Assembly: GCF_001550155.1 (NCBI RefSeq)
Contig: NZ_LRUF01000021.1
Span: forward strand, 62,001-126,000
Direction: 5' to 3'
Length of the DNA: 64,000 nt
DNA from: Pseudoalteromonas arabiensis
GTDB lineage: Bacteria; Pseudomonadota; Gammaproteobacteria; Enterobacterales; Alteromonadaceae
Below the pieces are notes generated by a model. It was given only the letters and a program-made list of their open reading frames with translations, had not been told where the DNA came from and searched no databases. Position 1 is the stretch's first letter. Each line of letters starts with the position of its first letter. Made by a program: the position numbers and the translations under genes. Below, piece by piece: positions 1 through 9,069 of this stretch.

Positions 1-601
1 AATGAGCGTATTCAGAAGTGCTGTGGCTGATTGGTATGAAGTACCTACTGCTTCAATGAACCCAACAATTGTTGAAGGTGATCGGATTCTAACAAATAAA
101 ATGGCTTATGATTTGCGGCTTCCTTTTACTCATACTTCCTTAATGAGAACAGCTGAACCTGAAGTGGGAGATATCATTGTTTTTGACTCTAAAGCAGCTA
201 ATAATCGTCTAATTAAGCGAGTAATTGGTTTACCGGGTGATACCGTCAGTATGATTAATAATGAGCTGATCATTAATGACCAAGCAATCAGCTACACAAA
301 GTTAAAAGAGAATGATATTGAGCAAACTTTAATAGAGAACTTGCCTAGCGCGGCACATGTTATTCAGGTTTCAAAAACGCCTTCTTTGGTACAGCACTTT
401 TCTAAAGTGACTATTCCTAAGGATATGTATTTAGTAATGGGCGATAATCGTGACAACAGTGCAGATTCCAGAGTAATAGGTTTTGTGCCTCGAGATGAGC
501 TACTTGGTAAAGCGAATAAAGTCATCGTGTCACTTGATTATGATAATAATTATTTTCCACGCAAAGAACGTGTTTTAAAGGATTTGTACTCAGCTCCTTA
601 A
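1..601 (+). CDS. lepB: Signal peptidase I, 5' end cut by window edge
   Basis: Type I signal peptidase, which removes signal peptides from exported preproteins at the outer face of the inner membrane. The visible reading frame opens at an ATG at position 2, but this Met is probably internal, because the membrane anchor that normally precedes the catalytic domain is absent. Counting from that Met, the catalytic Ser is S18 in ASMNPTI, the general-base Lys is K72 in RLIKRVIGLPGD, and the conserved box GDNRDNSADSR lies near residues 147-157. The usual lepB partner rnc does not follow. The next gene is convergent metG beyond a terminator, so this may be a second signal peptidase gene in the genome; that is inference. 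Confidence 0.9.
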   Translation, partial: MSVFRSAVADWYEVPTASMNPTIVEGDRILTNKMAYDLRLPFTHTSLMRTAEPEVGDIIVFDSKAANNRLIKRVIGLPGDTVSMINNELIINDQAISYTKLKENDIEQTLIENLPSAAHVIQVSKTPSLVQHFSKVTIPKDMYLVMGDNRDNSADSRVIGFVPRDELLGKANKVIVSLDYDNNYFPRKERVLKDLYSAP

Positions 602-629
602 TTTCAGCCAAAATTTTCAGACAAAATAA

Positions 630-663
630 AACCGTTGTGTCTAAAAACACAACGGTTCTTTTA
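630..663. terminator. Bidirectional intrinsic terminator between lepB and metG
   Basis: An 11-bp inverted repeat, AACCGTTGTGT and ACACAACGGTT, encloses a 6-base loop. A T-rich tail follows on the plus side and an A-rich stretch precedes it, so it can serve both convergent genes. Confidence 0.85.
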
Positions 664-675
664 AGAGCGATAAGA

Positions 676-2700
676 TTACATTACGCGCATGCCAGGCTCT
701 GAGCCTTCGTCAGGGTTAAGAATATAAATTTCTTTACCGCCAGGGCCTGCTGCTAATACCATGCCCTCAGACATACCAAAACGCATCTTACGAGGCTTAA
801 GGTTTGCTACCATTACCGTTAGCTTTCCTTCAATGTCTTCTGGTGCATACGCAGATTTAATACCTGCGAATACTTGGCGAGTTTCGCCACCTAAATCTAA
901 CGTCAGTTTTAATAACTTATCTGCGCCTTCAACGTGTTCTGCTTTGGCAATTTTCGCTACGCGTAAATCAACTTTCGCAAAGTCATCAAACTCAATCTCT
1001 GGACTAATTGGCTCTTTTGCCAATGGGCTGTTTGGGTCGATTTTATCTTTTTCAGCCACAAGGCTTTCTTTAGATTCTTCAATCATTTTGTTTACTTTAT
1101 CCATTTCTACACGTTGCATTAACGGTTTGAATTTATTGATTGCGTGACCTTTAAGTGCCGTTTTAGCGCCTTGCCATGCTAAATCGTCATTTAAGAAGGT
1201 TTCAACATTAGCTGCCATGCCTGGCAGAACAGGTTTTAAGTAAGTGATAAGTACACGGAACATATTTAAACCAAGTGAGCACACATCATGCGCTTCTTGT
1301 TGTTTAGTTTCGTCTTTAATTAACACCCATGGAGCTTTAGCATCAATAAACTGGTTGGCTTTATCTGCAAGCGCCATAATCTCACGAATAGCACGGCTAT
1401 ATTCACGATTTTCGTAGTGATTAGCGATACTGTCTGCGGCATTTTGGAATTCACCTAGTAATGCTTCGTCCATAACTGTGTCGCTTAATTTTCCGTCAAA
1501 CTTTTTAGTGATAAAGCTGGCACAACGGCTCGCGATATTAACAACTTTACCTACTAAATCTGAGTTTACACGCAGTGCGAAGTCTTCAAGGTTTAAATCA
1601 AGATCAGTAATGCCACCGTTAAGCTTTGCAGCATAGTAGTAACGTAAGTACTCTGGATCTAGGTTATCAAGGTAAGTGCGAGCTTTAACAAAAGTGCCTT
1701 TAGATTTTGACATCTTGGCGCCATTTACAGTCACAAAACCATGGGCGAAAACGTTTGTAGGTTTTCTAAATTTTGCGCCATCAAGCATTGCAGGCCAGAA
1801 TAAGCTATGGAAATAAATGATGTCTTTGCCAATAAAGTGGTAAAGCTCAGCATCGGAATCTTCAGCCCAAAATGCATCAAAATCGATGCCTTTTTTATCA
1901 CATAGATTTTTGAAACTCGCCATGTAACCGATTGGTGCATCTAACCAAACATAAAAGTACTTGCCAGGCGCACCCGGAATTTCAAAACCGAAGTAAGGCG
2001 CATCACGGCTAATGTCCCATTGTTGAAGGCCATCAGCAAACCATTCATCCAATTTATTGGCCATTTCTTGTTGGATAGAACCTGAATGCAACCATTCTTT
2101 TAACATGCCTTCAAATGCCGGTAGGTCAAAGAAGTAGTGTTCAGAGTCTTTTAATACAGGCTCTGCGCCCGACATCACTGAACGCGGATTAATAAGCTCA
2201 GTCGGACTATAGGTTGCGCCACATGCATCACAGCTGTCGCCATTTTGGTCTTCAGATTTACACGTAGGGCATGTGCCTGTTACAAATCGGTCAGGTAAGA
2301 AAATACCTTTCTCTTGGTCAAAAAGTTGCGAAATAGTGTGCTTTTTGATGTGACCAGCGTCATTTAAGCGGTTATAGATAAGTTCACTAAGCGCTTTATT
2401 CTCGTCACTGTGGGTACTGTGATAATTATCAAATTCGATATTAAAATCAGCAAAGTCGCGTTGACGTTCAATGCTGACATTTTTAACCATCTCTTCAGGC
2501 GTGATCCCTTGCTTCTGCGCATTAAGCATAATTGGAGTGCCGTGAGCATCGTCTGCACAAACATAGTAGGTCTCATGACCTTGTTGCTTCTGAAAACGTG
2601 CCCAAATATCAGTTTGTATATATTCTAATAAATGACCTAAGTGAGTCGGGCCATTGGCATAAGGTAATGCGCTAGTTATGAGGATCTTTCGCTGTGCCAT
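676..2700 (-). CDS. metG: Methionyl-tRNA synthetase
   Basis: Charges tRNA-Met with methionine in the cytoplasm. The start is placed at the Met of [10 protein letters not shown], giving 674 residues, close to the E. coli enzyme (677). The frame extends 16 codons further upstream, but that part does not resemble the family. The class I signature HLGH is at residues 20-23, zinc-knuckle cysteines at C144, C147, C157 and C160, and KMSKS at 329-333. The C-terminal hundred or so residues form an EMAP/Trbp111-type tRNA-binding domain ([20 protein letters not shown]), the dimeric long form of MetG. It is divergent from apbC, an arrangement common in gammaproteobacteria. Confidence 0.97.
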   Translation of the reverse strand: MAQRKILITSALPYANGPTHLGHLLEYIQTDIWARFQKQQGHETYYVCADDAHGTPIMLNAQKQGITPEEMVKNVSIERQRDFADFNIEFDNYHSTHSDENKALSELIYNRLNDAGHIKKHTISQLFDQEKGIFLPDRFVTGTCPTCKSEDQNGDSCDACGATYSPTELINPRSVMSGAEPVLKDSEHYFFDLPAFEGMLKEWLHSGSIQQEMANKLDEWFADGLQQWDISRDAPYFGFEIPGAPGKYFYVWLDAPIGYMASFKNLCDKKGIDFDAFWAEDSDAELYHFIGKDIIYFHSLFWPAMLDGAKFRKPTNVFAHGFVTVNGAKMSKSKGTFVKARTYLDNLDPEYLRYYYAAKLNGGITDLDLNLEDFALRVNSDLVGKVVNIASRCASFITKKFDGKLSDTVMDEALLGEFQNAADSIANHYENREYSRAIREIMALADKANQFIDAKAPWVLIKDETKQQEAHDVCSLGLNMFRVLITYLKPVLPGMAANVETFLNDDLAWQGAKTALKGHAINKFKPLMQRVEMDKVNKMIEESKESLVAEKDKIDPNSPLAKEPISPEIEFDDFAKVDLRVAKIAKAEHVEGADKLLKLTLDLGGETRQVFAGIKSAYAPEDIEGKLTVMVANLKPRKMRFGMSEGMVLAAGPGGKEIYILNPDEGSEPGMRVM

Positions 2701-2876
2701 AATCATTCCGAATTGAGGATAACCGCCTTTAAAATACGCGATTATCATATTTTAACCACCTATTTGTCAGTCTATGCTTAACAAGCAGGTGATATTTATT
2801 AATTGTCTGGTTTTAATGCTTTGAATGTTACATAATTCCGTGGCACTTTTCATCAAAGAAACGCTATTTTATTGCT

Positions 2877-3953
2877 ATGTTTGGACTGTCAAAAATATTC
2901 TCTGGAAAATCGACTGAAAAAGCGCCGATGCTTGAGGCATTGGCTGCTTATCGAAGTAGTGCTTTTGCGATAGGCATAGAACAAAGCTGGGTGAAAGATA
3001 TTCAGCAAACTGATGGCAAAAGTTGGCATGTTAAGCTTGTTCTGCCTTTTGCAGGGCTGGGTGAAATTCATGATATTGAAGCATTCACCAACCAAAAGTT
3101 GGCTTGTAAAGTAACGATTGAAGCCCAGATGAAACTGTCAGAAGCTAGTAAGTTTAAGCAGATTAAACATATTATACTCGTAGCTTCCGGTAAAGGTGGA
3201 GTTGGTAAATCGACTACGGCAGTCAATTTAGCAGCGGCACTTCAACAAGAAGGCGCTAAAGTGGGGATATTGGATGCTGATATATATGGCCCATCTATTC
3301 CACTGTTGCTTGGCTTGCAGGGCGCTGAGCCAAAAACAGCAGACAATAAACATCTACTGCCTTTTGAAGCACATAACCTCAAAGCGCAATCAATAGGTTT
3401 TTTAGTTCCGAGTGATGATGCGACTGTGTGGCGTGGCCCCATGGCTTCGGGGGCGCTTAATCAGCTGTTAAATGAAACCGATTGGGGAGAGCTAGATTAT
3501 TTGATTGTCGATATGCCCCCAGGCACTGGCGATATTCAATTGACTATGAGCCAAAAAGTGCCAGCCAGCGGCACTGTGATCATCACAACACCTCAAGATT
3601 TAGCATTAGCAGATGCACAAAAAGGTATCGCAATGTTTAATAAAGTAAATGTGCCTGTATTGGGTCTTATCGAAAACATGAGTTACTTTTTGTGTGGTCA
3701 CTGTGGAGAACCAAACCATGTGTTTGGGAAAGATGGTGCAGTTACTTTAGCTCATCGTCATGGTGTGCCTGTACTTGCGACAATTCCACTAGCAACAGAG
3801 ATTCGTGAAAGTTCTGAACAAGGTCACTTAATTGCGCAAAATAATGCAGAAAGTATTAGTGAAACATACAAGACAGCAGCACGCGTACTTGCGAGCAGTT
3901 TATATTACCAACAAGCGCAAAGCGCTGTTGAGATTGTTATAACGGATGATTAA
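2877..3953 (+). CDS. apbC: Iron-sulfur cluster carrier ATPase Mrp/ApbC
   Basis: Cytoplasmic P-loop ATPase of the Mrp/NBP35 family that carries and delivers Fe-S clusters. The deviant Walker A motif GKGGVGKST lies near residues 105-113, followed by DADIYGPSIP. DMPPGTGD marks the Walker B region, and the cluster-binding CxxC is CGHC in the C-terminal third. The N-terminal part is shorter than in many homologues but still holds a DUF59-like stretch. No strong ribosome-binding site precedes the ATG. It is transcribed away from metG and ends three bases before dcd, so the two probably share an mRNA. Confidence 0.93.
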   Translation: MFGLSKIFSGKSTEKAPMLEALAAYRSSAFAIGIEQSWVKDIQQTDGKSWHVKLVLPFAGLGEIHDIEAFTNQKLACKVTIEAQMKLSEASKFKQIKHIILVASGKGGVGKSTTAVNLAAALQQEGAKVGILDADIYGPSIPLLLGLQGAEPKTADNKHLLPFEAHNLKAQSIGFLVPSDDATVWRGPMASGALNQLLNETDWGELDYLIVDMPPGTGDIQLTMSQKVPASGTVIITTPQDLALADAQKGIAMFNKVNVPVLGLIENMSYFLCGHCGEPNHVFGKDGAVTLAHRHGVPVLATIPLATEIRESSEQGHLIAQNNAESISETYKTAARVLASSLYYQQAQSAVEIVITDD

Positions 3954-3956
3954 TAA

Positions 3957-4544
3957 ATGAGATTATCAGATACCCATATTCAACAATACATTAATGATGG
4001 CCGTATTGTTATTGAGCCCTCGCCAAGTAAGGCAATGATTTCAGGAGTCACAGTCGATTTACGCTTGGGTAATAAGTTTCGTGTTTTTCAGGATCACACC
4101 GCTGCCTATGTCGATTTGAGTGGACCAAAAGATCAGCTAAATAAAGCGATGGAATCAATAATGAGTGATGAAATCGTGTTAAATGAAGATGAGGCTTTTT
4201 TCCTACACCCAGGTGAACTAGCACTCGCAATTACTTACGAAAAAGTGACTCTACCAGCTGATATAGTGGGTTGGCTTGATGGGCGTTCATCTCTGGCGCG
4301 ACTTGGCTTGATGGTGCACGTAACAGCACACCGTATTGACCCTGGTTGGTCTGGCAACATTGTACTGGAGTTTTATAATTCTGGAAAATTGCCACTTGCA
4401 CTGCGTCCAATGATGAAGATAGGGGCAATGAGTTTTGAAACAATGACGAGCCCTTCTGAGAACCCATATAACACACGTAAAGATGCAAAATATAAAGATC
4501 AAAACTCCGCTGTAGCAAGTCGTATTAGTGACGATAGCAAGTAA
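3957..4544 (+). CDS. dcd: dCTP deaminase
   Basis: Deaminates dCTP to dUTP, the main source of dUMP for thymidylate synthesis in enterobacteria-like organisms. The 195-residue length matches the E. coli enzyme (193). The family motif [10 protein letters not shown] is at about 109-118. The catalytic Glu sits in LEFYNSG at E138, the same number as in E. coli. Both N- and C-terminal parts match the trimeric Dcd fold, with the Thr/Ser-rich C-terminal lid. It follows apbC by three bases and is probably co-transcribed with it, an order also seen in E. coli relatives. Confidence 0.96.
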   Translation: MRLSDTHIQQYINDGRIVIEPSPSKAMISGVTVDLRLGNKFRVFQDHTAAYVDLSGPKDQLNKAMESIMSDEIVLNEDEAFFLHPGELALAITYEKVTLPADIVGWLDGRSSLARLGLMVHVTAHRIDPGWSGNIVLEFYNSGKLPLALRPMMKIGAMSFETMTSPSENPYNTRKDAKYKDQNSAVASRISDDSK

Positions 4545-4550
4545 AGTCTA

Positions 4551-4576
4551 ATGCGGTGGTTTATTTGACCGCCGCA
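4551..4576 (+). terminator. Weak hairpin after dcd
   Basis: GCGGTGGT pairs with ACCGCCGC (one G-T pair) around a 7-base loop. No run of T follows, so termination would be weak or factor-assisted. Confidence 0.4.
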
Positions 4577-4672
4577 AATCCCTCCTTATTTATATAATTA
4601 GTTCCTATAAAATTGGCAATTTAAGCGCTTAGATCCCATACTTTTATCTATGTTTGGTGGCACGGAGCTAAG

Positions 4673-7168
4673 ATGCATTCATATAACATGCGCGTAGTAA
4701 GGTTTTATAAACAACTCGCTTGTGCGATATGTGCTATCTTGCTGTGTGTTTTATCCTTCTCAAGTTTTTCCTCTCAACTGCCTATTTGGTTGTTTCAGTC
4801 GAATGAGCCACTGAGTGTTTTGGCAGATAAACTTGATGAAAAACTGATTACACAAAGAAAATTACCCGCGAACAATACCGATACTCTTCGTATTAAAGCC
4901 AACCAATCATATTGGATGGTTATCGATTTACATCAACTGCCACATGCGCAAACTTATGTCGCCTATCTAGCTGAGCCTAATTTAATGTGGAAGAAGTTTT
5001 ATATTTTAGACAGTGCCTCAACAGCGAAAAATGATGCGCGGTTAATACCCTTACCAAGTTTATCAAATGTAAGGCCTCACTGGCTTATTGAGCATAGGTC
5101 TGAAAACCGTTGGGCATTGGTTAATTTTCAGCACGACAGGGATATCAACTTGCAATTAGGGGTCGTAAATTCCGAACGGTTTGAAATTAATTTACATAAA
5201 ACAATACTGAGTTACGGTGCAATTATTGGTGTATTACTTATTTGTATATTTGTTTGCCTTGTCTACTATGCTGTTTCTAAAAGAGTAAAGTATTTATTTT
5301 TAAGTACGTACTTTGCTTTGGTAGGTATGAGCTTTTTAATTGATAACGGCTTAAGTGGTTATTTAGTTTCGGGTCTTGGCTGGTCGACCAAATGGCCTTT
5401 TTATGAATTTTCCCTTGGTTTTGTAAGTTACTTTTTATACGAGTTTTTAAATATTAAAAATAGCCGAAGCGGTTTAAATCAAACATGGTTAGTGGCAATA
5501 GTCATGTTTTTTGCTATTGCCTTGATGACATCATTCTTACCTGCATTTAATTTAAGCTGGGTTTATATCGTCAGCTGTAGCTGCTTTATTGTGTTGTCGG
5601 TTACGACGGCAGTTATATTAAACAAGCAGAAAAATCATCCAAGCTTGCTGCGTCAATGTATGCTGATAATTCTCTCATGTCAGTTTGCGAGTTTGCTTAT
5701 TTGGAATGGTTTTGGTTTTGGAAAGCATGTAATACAAGATATTGTGCTATTGATAGGTTCATTGGCAATTTGTACGGTTTTATTGCTCAAAGACAGGCAT
5801 CGCATAGCGTCATTTAACTATAGCCTCACCCATGATGCTGATACTCAATTACCTAACAAGCAATTGTTACTCGATGAAATGGTAAAAAAAGTCTCACAGA
5901 AGCAGCATTTTGCAATTATGCTGTTTAGGCCGCATGTGTTAACCAATGCACGGGCAACATTTGGTTATGACCATGCTAATCAGTGTATAAATACGACGCT
6001 TAATGCCCTCACTCAACAGCTTCAGTCAATTAATGCCCTAAAGTTAGAAACGCGTTCGGAGCAAGGGGTGTGGATTGCACGAATTGACGACAGCATTTTC
6101 GCGTGTGTCATTTTAGGGGAGCTTGAGCTTAGTCATATTGAACAGTTTGCTTGTGTTATACATGGGGTGTTTGAAGAGGGGATTTCGCATAATAATATCA
6201 AGTTAGTGGATTCGGTTGATATTGGTGTAGCGTACTACCCAATGCATGGCAATACCGCGAAACAAATTTTGCAATGTGCTATTCAAGCTATGAGTGAAAA
6301 GCAGGTTCAAGGTGAGCGCTGGCGAATGTTTGACTTAGAAAATGCGCGCTTGTCTGAGCAGCGTTTACTTATTGCAGCCTCACTAAAGAGTGCAATTGAA
6401 GAAGACCAACTAGCACTGTATTTTCAACCACAAGTTTGCTTAAAAACAGGGAATGTTGTCGGTTGTGAAGCCTTGCTGCGTTGGCAGCATCCCGCCTTAG
6501 GAGCGATTAGTCCAGAAGTGTTTATTCCTATTGCTGAATCATCAGGCGTTATTAATCAGTTAACAGAGTGGGTGGTAACGCGGGGAATTGAGTGGCAAGC
6601 AATATTTACTAAGCACATCCCAAATCATGTTATCTCTATTAATATATCAGCTAAAGACTTACTCAATAAAGATTTACCAGTGCTATTTATCACTAAGTTG
6701 AATGAGCAAGGTGTTGAGCCAAGCAGTGTGATGCTCGAGCTGACTGAATCAGCTACGTTGGAAGAGAGTAAAAAAATTAAAGTATTACTCAATGACTACA
6801 GACTCATCGGTGTTAAATTGGCTATTGATGATTTTGGCACTGGTTATTCTTCTTTGGCTTATTTAAGCCAACTGGGCTTTGATGAAGTAAAAATAGATAA
6901 GCAGTTTGTACTTAATTTGCAGTTTTCTAACAACGATAAAAGTATCTGTAAAGCAACCTGCGATATTGCAACGACACTAGGTGCGGAGGTGGTTGCCGAA
7001 GGGATTGAGGATGAGCAGAGTTTGGCTATTTTAAAAAGCTATGGCTGCCAAGTTGGTCAGGGATACTATTTTGCAAAGCCAATGTCTGCAGATGACTATG
7101 TGAGTTGGATCCAAAATTTCAAATCAATTGATATCAGCCTCGATGTAAAAGCGCACCTAGTTGATTAA
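4673..7168 (+). CDS. 7TM-sensor protein with degenerate GGDEF and intact EAL domain (c-di-GMP phosphodiesterase)
   Basis: Inner-membrane signalling protein of 831 residues. A signal-peptide-like segment (about 15-38) precedes a periplasmic domain resembling 7TMR-DISM extracellular regions. About seven hydrophobic helices (about 180-385) follow, then a GGDEF-like domain and a C-terminal EAL domain. The GGDEF active-site loop reads RIDDSIFACVI near residue 470, so cyclase activity is unlikely. The EAL domain keeps its signature residues: EALLRW near 599, LELTES, DDFGTGYSSL near 719 and VAEGIE. Hydrolysis of c-di-GMP is therefore predicted. It has its own upstream region. Its last 35 bases overlap the 3' end of the convergent metallopeptidase-like gene. 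Confidence 0.9.
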   Translation: MHSYNMRVVRFYKQLACAICAILLCVLSFSSFSSQLPIWLFQSNEPLSVLADKLDEKLITQRKLPANNTDTLRIKANQSYWMVIDLHQLPHAQTYVAYLAEPNLMWKKFYILDSASTAKNDARLIPLPSLSNVRPHWLIEHRSENRWALVNFQHDRDINLQLGVVNSERFEINLHKTILSYGAIIGVLLICIFVCLVYYAVSKRVKYLFLSTYFALVGMSFLIDNGLSGYLVSGLGWSTKWPFYEFSLGFVSYFLYEFLNIKNSRSGLNQTWLVAIVMFFAIALMTSFLPAFNLSWVYIVSCSCFIVLSVTTAVILNKQKNHPSLLRQCMLIILSCQFASLLIWNGFGFGKHVIQDIVLLIGSLAICTVLLLKDRHRIASFNYSLTHDADTQLPNKQLLLDEMVKKVSQKQHFAIMLFRPHVLTNARATFGYDHANQCINTTLNALTQQLQSINALKLETRSEQGVWIARIDDSIFACVILGELELSHIEQFACVIHGVFEEGISHNNIKLVDSVDIGVAYYPMHGNTAKQILQCAIQAMSEKQVQGERWRMFDLENARLSEQRLLIAASLKSAIEEDQLALYFQPQVCLKTGNVVGCEALLRWQHPALGAISPEVFIPIAESSGVINQLTEWVVTRGIEWQAIFTKHIPNHVISINISAKDLLNKDLPVLFITKLNEQGVEPSSVMLELTESATLEESKKIKVLLNDYRLIGVKLAIDDFGTGYSSLAYLSQLGFDEVKIDKQFVLNLQFSNNDKSICKATCDIATTLGAEVVAEGIEDEQSLAILKSYGCQVGQGYYFAKPMSADDYVSWIQNFKSIDISLDVKAHLVD

Positions 7169-7910
7169 AGTACAAGTGCATCATCTCAGTACATTGTAAT
7201 GCATGGGTATCACTTGGGTATATTAAACCACTATCATTTAAGCCACTGACTAAGAAGGTATTAGTAATTGTTGTGTGTGTTGAAATACATTTTTCAAAAC
7301 AACGTGCTGCTAGCTCTTCAGGCATGCTCATATACAGTTGCTGCATCGCTTTATCAAATTTAATGGATTGGTTTACATAGTCATTTGGATTTTTTCCATC
7401 AATATCTAAAAAAATATGCTGGAAAAATTGATCTAAGTAGCGATTTAACTGATGAGATAAGTTGGGGGTTTGTTGCAACCATAGAGCAGAGCAAAACTGC
7501 ATGCTTTGCCGTTGTGGAAACATGTGCTGACAAATATGGTGGTCAAATGCATGAAACCACTCATGGGCAAGTGCTCCACCGCCTGCATTTTTAGCAAGAG
7601 CGAGAGTTTGACTATGCGCATTATAGTGAGCTTGTACGCCTTTTTGGCCACCATGACCAAATGCAAAATTTAGTTTTTTGCGCAGCCCAATCGCTTCAGG
7701 CGGTAATTGCAGAATTTGCGCAAGGTCTGCAAGTGCGTCATAGATGAGATTAGCTGCCAACAATCGCTCTTGTTTGTTAACCCAGTTACCCACAATCATG
7801 GTTCTAAAACCAAACGTATCACGAATTTCATCAAAGTCGACTTGATCATCAAATCGATAATTAGGGCCTTGACGGTTAAACCCTGCACTCAATCGTTTAG
7901 ACACTCGCAT
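7134..7910 (-). CDS. CLCA_X / LPD1-like putative zinc metallopeptidase
   Basis: A 258-residue protein of a family annotated as CLCA_X in marine gammaproteobacteria; its function is not established. The motif HEWFHAFDH (H116, E117, H120, D123, H124) looks like a zinc-peptidase HExxH site with an extra Asp-His. The preceding FGFRTMIVGNWVN and the glycine-rich approach to the motif resemble the LPD1 domain of large polyvalent proteins. No signal peptide or membrane segment is visible, so it is probably cytoplasmic. Its ATG overlaps the stop of the upstream DTW gene (TAATG), which suggests translational coupling. The 3' end overlaps the convergent EAL gene by 35 bases. Confidence 0.7.
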   Translation of the reverse strand: MRVSKRLSAGFNRQGPNYRFDDQVDFDEIRDTFGFRTMIVGNWVNKQERLLAANLIYDALADLAQILQLPPEAIGLRKKLNFAFGHGGQKGVQAHYNAHSQTLALAKNAGGGALAHEWFHAFDHHICQHMFPQRQSMQFCSALWLQQTPNLSHQLNRYLDQFFQHIFLDIDGKNPNDYVNQSIKFDKAMQQLYMSMPEELAARCFEKCISTHTTITNTFLVSGLNDSGLIYPSDTHALQCTEMMHLYFNQLGALLHRG

Positions 7911-8509
7911 TACAAGTAACGTGCCTTTACATGTTCTGGCATATGTTGAGTTTGTTTATCTATAAGTGCGTTAAGTAATTGATATAGAGGAGATACATCA
8001 CAGTTTTCAATTAAGGCCAAGCTATGTGCCACGGCCTCTAAAGTCGATAAGCTATCAGCACGAGGTGCTTTACGTATTGTGTACTTGTTAGCAGGTAAGT
8101 GGTTGAAGCTGACGGCCTTAAATGACTCTAGGGTTGGGGTGAGTTTTAATATTTTAAATGCTTTTTTCCATGTCCCGTCAATCACGATTAAATGGGTCAA
8201 TGAGCTTTTAAAGTCGTGCATAGCTTGACCTGAATCATCAAGCTTTAAAGAGTCATCACTTGGGTATAAAACGGCTGTTGTTGTTTTAGGGAGACTGGCT
8301 AGCACAGAGAAATCATTCTCAGACTCACCTTGAATAATTTCACAGTTCTTCAGCCCTAGTTGTAAAAGTCTTGCTGTGTTTTTAGCGACTTTTTCTTCAC
8401 TTGGATGACGTAATATAATGATTTTTAGTTTATTATTAATTATGTTTATCGCATCGCATAGACATGTTCTTATCGAAAAGCCACAATGTGGGCAGAGTTC
8501 TCTAGCCAT
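7910..8509 (-). CDS. tapT: DTW-domain tRNA-uridine aminocarboxypropyltransferase
   Basis: Member of the DTW family (E. coli YfiP/TapT), which transfers the aminocarboxypropyl group of S-adenosylmethionine to uridine 47 of tRNA (acp3U). The N-terminal cysteines C6, C9, C16 and C18 form the usual zinc-finger-like cluster. The signature VIDGTWKKA is in the middle of the protein, followed by IRKAPRADSLSTLEA. Its 199 residues lie near the usual 200-240. It is the first gene of a two-gene operon with the HEWFHAFDH protein, joined by a 1-base overlap. The family assignment is clear; the exact modified position is inferred from E. coli. Confidence 0.9.
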   Translation of the reverse strand: MARELCPHCGFSIRTCLCDAINIINNKLKIIILRHPSEEKVAKNTARLLQLGLKNCEIIQGESENDFSVLASLPKTTTAVLYPSDDSLKLDDSGQAMHDFKSSLTHLIVIDGTWKKAFKILKLTPTLESFKAVSFNHLPANKYTIRKAPRADSLSTLEAVAHSLALIENCDVSPLYQLLNALIDKQTQHMPEHVKARYL

Positions 8510-8631
8510 ATAAACTTAGGTAAATTACTAATTTTTGCCTAGTATACATCAGTAAGAAGTAGTTTGCTTTTTTGATGTAAGCAACTAAAGTTGCGACTAG
8601 AGGGGATTATGTTTTTAATTAAGGGAAAAAG

Positions 8632-8976
8632 ATGACGACGATCACAATAGACGAAAGTGCACTTGAAGGTATGGAATCGCTTTTAGGTGATCAATTTGCC
8701 GACACCTTGACCTTTTGCTGCAGTGAGTTTCAACGACTGAGCAATGAGGCACTCACTTGTATTGATGTTGATAATGAATCAGCGGCACGTCATGCACATA
8801 GCTTAAAATCTAATGCTGCTCAATTTGGCGCTATGAGTTTATCAGAACTTGCCCGTGAAATAGAGCAGGATCTCAATGAAGGGCAAGTGAGCAAAGCAAA
8901 AGCAAATTCACAAAACTTACAAGCGCAAGTTGAAGGCTCGCAAGAAAAATTGCAAGCATGGCTTGCTGCTCGCTAA
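8632..8976 (+). CDS. HPt-domain phosphotransfer protein
   Basis: A 114-residue stand-alone histidine phosphotransfer domain. The phospho-accepting His is H56 in HAHSLKSNAAQFGA, the classic HPt helix motif. The rest is predicted all-helical, with no catalytic or receiver domain attached. Such proteins relay phosphate between hybrid histidine kinases and response regulators. No kinase or regulator lies next to it, so its partners cannot be named. It stands alone between a divergent tapT operon and alaA. Confidence 0.88.
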   Translation: MTTITIDESALEGMESLLGDQFADTLTFCCSEFQRLSNEALTCIDVDNESAARHAHSLKSNAAQFGAMSLSELAREIEQDLNEGQVSKAKANSQNLQAQVEGSQEKLQAWLAAR

Positions 8977-9069
8977 AAACTTGAATTTATTTCAGTTATA
9001 ACCTCAAAAATCCACTAGCGTGGTTGCCCTTTACTAGGTTAGTCTAAAGATTAATTAGTAGAGGTAACC

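Noticed and set aside
761..1147. Long open frames opposite or inside real genes, such as the one antisense to metG.
   Set aside because: They lie wholly within well-supported genes in another frame, have no family resemblance or ribosome-binding site, and follow the codon pattern of the true gene.
2701..2748. N-terminal extension of MetG by 16 residues.
   Set aside because: The extra residues have no counterpart in the family; [10 protein letters not shown] matches the normal start.
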